A stretch of 64,000 nt of DNA from Oehlia diaphana (taxonomy: Eukaryota; Glomeromycota; Glomeromycetes; Glomerales; Glomeraceae): contig QZLH01000024.1 in assembly GCA_003833135.1 (NCBI GenBank), forward strand, positions 123,398 to 187,397, in the 5' to 3' direction. Shown in pieces: positions 59,753 through 64,000 of the stretch (its first letter is position 1; each line of letters begins with the position of its first letter). Position numbers and translations under genes: made by a program. Under the pieces are notes generated by a model. It did not search any database. It was not told where the DNA came from and worked only from the letters and a program-made list of their open reading frames with translations.

Positions 59753-60637
59753 GTTTATAAGCATTGATATATAGAATATGGCAAAACTCTTTTTATAATA
59801 TAGAAAAAATATATATGTGTGAAATAATTTTTTTTTTCTTTTCTTTCTAATCATTTTACGATAAATTTTGTACATTTAAAAATATCTTGTATGTAATTTA
59901 TTTTTGAATCACACTTTTAAATGATGGAGTTATGTGATTGCATGGTCAACTCCACCGGAATTTGAATAAACATGTGTTAGACAATCTTATTTGTATCACG
60001 AACTTATCATATGCTTGGAATTGTCAAATATCTTTAAAAGTGTCAGTGGTAGGGTAATGAGTTAATGATACAAACAAATTTCACTAACCTCTTTTTTAAA
60101 CCTCGATCGACTTTTATATGGTATTTGAAACAGGAGATGGATTTAAATCAGAATAATAATTAGTTTTAACGGGTATAGTAAAGTTATAGAAATTTATAGC
60201 TGCTTTAGTGATTTATAGCGTTTTAGCGATTCTTTACCAACTTATATTAACGAATATCATGATTCAAATTTATACGGATTTAGCAGTTAAGAGATTCATG
60301 ATGCTTTTTAGCAGATTTATTGATTTGTAGCCCATTTAATAAGACTACACTCTATTAAATTTGAGTTCATTTTTAAGCACACCGGGATTTATATAGGAAA
60401 CTAATTTTGATTGATTTCGCCTGATGACTGATGTCATATTTCGCTTAAATTTGATTGGCTAAATTAATCGAAGGTACTACCCCTCGCTAGGGTGCCAAAA
60501 TCACGAGATGATCGACCAATCAAAAGCCTAAGCCACCATTATTATTTTATTATTTGATTAATCATATCTCTAATGCATCACTCGATTTTTTTCCATAAAA
60601 CAACCCCTCCCCACACTAGTCTCCCACTATGTGAAAA
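59753..60637. other. Intergenic, no gene seen
   Basis: Around 60170-60340 the words TTTAGCGATT, TTTAGCAGT and TTTAGCAGAT recur, suggesting an old degenerate repeat. No ORF or RNA gene supported. Confidence 0.4.
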
Positions 60638-61281
60638 ATGTTTTCTCTCGAGTGGAGCGAAGCCCAAGTTCGCCTTCTATCGATGAACGAAAAGAGAGGA
60701 ATGTCGAAAAAAAATTTAAGAATCTCGTGAAAGCATTTGGCGTAAGTAGTACTTGGTGGTAGTCACCTCTCTGGCATGTAGGAAGTTGATTATTTTATTA
60801 GACTGCGGAAAAATATGGAGGTGGCGGGAAAAAGAGAAGTTTGATTGGGGAAGAAATTTATAATGAGTTTAAGACTAAGTTCAGGTAGGTTTTCTGAAAA
60901 AAAATTTTTACTGTTAATTTCTAGGGCAGAGACGTAGTGGGTGGACGCGGGTTAATAACACAAATCTATTTTCATTTACTAGAATTACTTTTCGAATAAG
61001 TACAACGAGAGCATTAAGAGGTTGGGTGAAGGGAGCTCGACTGGGAGAGCTCGTTATCAACACAAGATGCTTCTACGAAATCCTCAACAACTTTCACACC
61101 CGATACACAATCAAGTTCCTCTTTAGAGACACCAAAAACTGCCGAAATTTCACCCTCAACATCAATATCCGTGATCTCTAGGCCAGTCCACACCTACCCC
61201 TTCTTTTCACAAAGTGTGAACGTAATCAATGTAACTATCAATAATAATTATGCCGATGCTCAAGATGAGCAAGATGATTAG
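60638..61281 (+). pseudogene. Decayed Myb/SANT-like (trihelix) DNA-binding gene
   Basis: The start MFSLEWSEAQVRLL is a SANT/trihelix opening. A one-base shift then gives IDERKERNVEKKFKNLVKAFG. After a possible intron comes TAEKYGGGGKKRSLIGEEI, then YNEFKTKF. A further exon-like part gives NKYNESIKRLGEG and, in another frame, a Ser/Thr-rich linker ending VINVTINNNYADAQDEQDD and a stop at 61279-61281. At least two frameshifts break it. Many such genes exist in Rhizophagus, and SANT-like proteins also accompany Harbinger-type transposons, so the origin could be host or element. Confidence 0.6.
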
Positions 61282-61642
61282 AATGTTTTTTCTCATTAAT
61301 GTAGAGTAGCTTAGACAATCATTATTTCTTCATTGCTGTAGAACAATTTAAATGCTTATATTTTTATAGGCGTAGAAGCAAGTAATATCATTGCATATAT
61401 TTTGCCGAAGGCGCTTTGCTAAAAATCAAATCATTTTTGGTTGGAGTTAGATCATACGCAGTTGAGCAAAAAAAATTCCGATGCACATTACACAACCCAA
61501 CAGACGAGTTAAAAATAAAAGTAAACTTTTATTTGAAAATTTTATTCAGGGTGTCACGTAGTAGATCTATGTACAAAAATTCCAAAGTTAAATCCAGAAA
61601 TTATAGTGGGCATGCTTAACTGAATATTCAATAAATATGTTT
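61282..61642. other. Intergenic
   Basis: The ORF at 61416-61619 (+, 67 aa) has no recognisable domain and may be a relic. Nothing else supported. Confidence 0.4.
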
Positions 61643-62228
61643 TTACTCTTCTAGAAGATGTAATTTATCATCTGATGTGATTACTTTCCGTTCAACCGCG
61701 AAACCTAGCAATCGTTCAAATTCATCGTCTTGTTTAAGCTGAAGTTCGATAATTTGTTTTTTTGAATAATCCAAAAGCTGTTGAGTATCCATATAACCCT
61801 AAAACAATATATTATTAATATGGCGAAGTAACTTAGGAAGTAGCAAAAAAAAAATAATATAAATAAAATAATACATTCAAAGCTTTATCACAAGCTCTTT
61901 CAATAGATCCCTTCATTGAATCGGATAATTTGTCATTTTGGAGTTGTTTTAAAAGTGGCTCGACGGACTGAAAGACGGTGCTATTCTGTTGGATGATTGT
62001 ATTCATTATTTCCAAATAGGAGAGCAGAAGTTCTTTCCCAGATTGTAATTTTGTTTGTCTCATTTGTGCCATCAACTCAGCAATCTTGTGTTGATGTTCC
62101 ATATCGGCTTTCCTAATTTCTAAAATATAATTATTCTTACTTTCCTCAGCACGGAGGTCAGTATCCCGCTTACGAGCTTCATATTCGAGCTCCAATTTTT
62201 TTCTTGCATTACTTATTTCATTACCCAT
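61643..62228 (-). CDS. Coiled-coil protein with N-myristoylation signal, 169 aa
   Basis: Exons are 62228-61875 and 61798-61643 (510 nt); the join reads CDKALNGYMDTQQLLDYS. The start MGNEISNARKK fits the N-myristoyltransferase consensus (Gly2, Ser6). A longer frame from 62273 exists, but an acceptor (TTATGCAG) just upstream suggests a spliced leader, so 62228 is preferred. Residues about 8-75 are strongly charged heptad-like helix (KLELEYEARKRDTDLRAEE, HKIAELMAQMRQTKLQ). Further helices follow, and the protein ends KLHLLEE. No enzyme motif is present. By inference it is a membrane-tethered oligomeric scaffold; family unknown. Confidence 0.7.
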
Positions 62229-62650
62229 CTTGAAATATCTGCATAAAAATAAATGTGTCCAACTTTGTAGCATTTATAGAGTAAAACAATAGGTACCAAG
62301 AACAATAGAAATTACAATAATACAGTCACGCGATATAATTAGGAAGGCAAAATGCGAAAATAATGTATATGATGCGTATGATGCGTATAATACTGGACCA
62401 AAAAAACTTTTAATTTAACGTAGAGAAACGACTCTTGTGGAATGGTGCTTAACCGCATAGTTATTTCTAAGCAGATAGGGATGGCAAAAACATGATTTAA
62501 AACAATTTTGGCGGTTTAAAACATGTTTTAAACGTGTTTTAGCACTTTACTAGCCTTTACGACGTAATATTTACAATAAAAATTTAAGCACTTTAATATT
62601 TAGAGTATGGCCGGACCGACCTTATTGGGAATATAGCTTAGTAATACTAG
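62229..62650. other. Intergenic with hAT-like end and palindrome
   Basis: TAGGGATGGCAAAAACATG at 62476-62494 resembles hAT transposon termini. A perfect 18-bp palindrome, TTTAAAACATGTTTTAAA, lies at 62515-62532. ATGATGCGTAT is repeated near 62365-62385. Confidence 0.4.
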
Positions 62651-62917
62651 TAGAGATGCAAACTTAACTCTTCCGTCCTAATTACGTCTATGACGTGACT
62701 TAACTAAGAGTAAAGAGTTACGTCACGTCATTAAGTTTGCTAATTTTAAATCTTCTAATTGATCAATTAAATCAATAACTAATGTCATTTCCACAATAAT
62801 TACACACTTTTGACGAGGTGTTTTTCGTAACTTTTCAAAGTGCTTACGGACGTCTTCCGATGATGGTCTTCCACGAGAATAATTTTGCTTAAAGGTCATT
62901 AAAAAATAATTACGCAA
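62651..62917 (-). mobile_element. BED-finger/hAT transposon fragment
   Basis: The frame 62917-62723 encodes NYSRGRPSSEDVRKHFEKL, then RKTPRQKC, similar to the start of BED zinc-finger regions of hAT transposases. A one-base shift after KC would restore C-N-Y-C-G, the expected second cysteine. Beyond it, GCAAACTTAA (about 62658-62667) and TTAAGTTTGC (62731-62740) are inverted, as are TGACGTGAC and GTCACGTCA between them. The transposase core is absent, so this is a dead fragment. Confidence 0.5.
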
Positions 62918-63360
62918 TAATCATGCCGATCAATGTAATCAATAAAAAACATCTTGCTTTAAATCACGTGCCATACTATATGCAGATCGTACTAACCAAA
63001 TATGGTTGCGAGGTCAGTTAGGCTAAATTGGAGCGATGTCAGGTGATAATTGTGTTTTATAGTATTCAGTATTCACATGATGTATTTTTGATTGTAATTC
63101 TGAAATTACTGTGTCTCAGCACGACGATAAATTTTATTAGCTTAGAACAAAACCCTGTGTAAGATTGTCATGTCAGCAATGTAGGCGCATTTATCGTTTC
63201 AAAATGTAATATTTATAGTATTTTGATCAGATATTTACTGAAGATGAGATATAATCCAGATCTATTTATAACCACTTCAAACTGTTTCACTGTTTCTTTA
63301 CTTATAGCAAAACATCACTAGTTCATGCTTACAAATTAAGTATAATCATCCGAATTCATA
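62918..63360. other. Intergenic upstream of the secreted protein gene
   Basis: No gene seen. A TATA-like CTATTTATAACC at about 63263-63274 lies about 90 bp upstream of the ATG at 63361. Confidence 0.4.
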
Positions 63361-64000
63361 ATGCGGAAAAATCTAAAGTTAATACTTATTCTTATCATTG
63401 CAACCTTCAACAATTTCATTTTCGCTAACGTACCCTTAAAATGGAGAAGAGGAGAATTATTTGGTGCTTTACATGATTATGTCGGAATATTATCAAATCA
63501 TTCATCTTTGATGAAAAGACAAGCTATTTGTCCATTTGGAAATTTTGAATGTCCAGCAAAAGATGGCTGTTGTCCCATAGGCCAAACTTGTGCAAGTGGA
63601 GACTTGTGTAGTAATTGTGGCCCCAATCCTGTAGTTTGCGATAATACTCATTATTGTGAACCGGGCTTTCAATGTTGCAAAAAAGGTTGTTGCGAGATAG
63701 GCCTGATTTGTGCTGATGATGATGATATTGGCATTTGTAAAGAAGACGATACAGAAGATTCAGAAGAAGACACACTTCCATGTGGTTTAACTAAAACTGC
63801 TAAAATTAAGACTAATAATTATCGAGACAAAGCTGAAAATGCTACATTTGCATATATATATGATTCAACTACTGGTTCATTAACTCAAATGACTTAAACC
63901 GATGCTATAAATCGCAAAAAGGTTCAAGTTGACCATGTTTTTGAGGCACAAACTGTTATTAAATAAATTAAAGATGGTAGCAAAATATGTTCCTTTATTA
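63361..64000 (+). pseudogene. Secreted cysteine-rich protein, frame broken by stops, runs off window
   Basis: The intact part, 63361-63897, encodes 178 residues. Residues 1-22 form a signal peptide, then come possible Kex2 sites (Arg29-Arg30; Lys52-Arg53 just before QAICPFG). The Cys-rich domain has doublets in CCPIGQTC and CCKKGCCEIGLIC, resembling granulin-like spacing, then an acidic linker and CGLTKTAKIKTNN. After TAA at 63895-63897 the same frame stays meaningful (TDAINRKKVQVDHVFEAQ) until TAA at 63964-63966, and continues (IKDGSKICSF) to the end of the window. So the C-terminal domain seems to have been cut off by nonsense mutations. The short product could still be secreted and functional; effector-like roles are speculation. 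Confidence 0.7.

Overview
The window is a eukaryotic nuclear contig: very AT-rich, with multi-exon genes, short GT-AG introns (mostly 60-110 bp) and long relic-filled intergenic DNA. The gene content points to a filamentous fungus, most likely an arbuscular mycorrhizal fungus close to Rhizophagus (Glomeromycotina). It includes an ammonium transporter, a Yea4-type UDP-GlcNAc transporter, a Kch-type potassium transporter and a Neo1-type flippase. It also has members or relics of families that are hugely expanded in those fungi: zinc-ribbon TKL-like kinases, F-box proteins, Sel1-repeat proteins, kelch proteins, and Myb/SANT-like and BED/hAT fragments. The species assignment is inference from this content. 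I spliced the genes by hand, using GT-AG sites and a continuous reading frame.

Layout. 1-6.1 kb: relics, including an inverted-repeat mini-element at 4-84 and a decayed Sel1-repeat gene at about 1430-2335. 6.2-10.9 kb (+): a single-pass kelch-ectodomain protein, then a triacylglycerol-lipase-type hydrolase. 10.9-15.5 kb: relic-bearing spacer. 15.5-17.2 kb (+): Amt/Mep ammonium transporter. 17.2-23.4 kb: long AT-rich spacer. 23.4-26.5 kb (+): a polytopic protein resembling CPBP/PrsW-type intramembrane proteases, and a circularly permuted mitochondrial YqeH/Gep3-type GTPase. 26.9-34.2 kb: F-box/LRR-like protein (-), UDP-GlcNAc transporter (+), coiled-coil protein (-), small F-box protein (-). 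36.2-40.0 kb: a NIPA-type magnesium transporter (+) convergent with a Kch-type potassium transporter (-). 40-45 kb: spacer with a frameshifted P-loop relic. 45.1-46.2 kb (-): type II membrane glycosyltransferase-like protein. 46.4-47.1 kb: assembly gap inside poly(A). 49.9-55.0 kb (-): 23-exon Neo1-type P4-ATPase. 55.4-56.9 kb: a small ORF and an ORF of about 203 codons broken by one stop. 58.1-59.8 kb (+): kinase-like protein lacking key catalytic residues. 60.6-61.3 kb: decayed Myb/SANT-like gene. 61.6-62.3 kb (-): putatively myristoylated coiled-coil protein. 62.4-62.9 kb: hAT-like transposon debris. 63.4-64.0 kb (+): secreted cysteine-rich protein whose frame continues past two stops to the window edge.

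The genes do not form an operon or an obvious cluster. Membrane and ion/lipid transport functions dominate (NH4+, UDP-GlcNAc, Mg2+, K+, aminophospholipids). The most unusual items are the putative intramembrane protease, the probable pseudokinase, a stop-free hydrophobic 69-nt intron, a kelch receptor-like protein, and two cysteine-bearing ORFs that stay open across in-frame stops.
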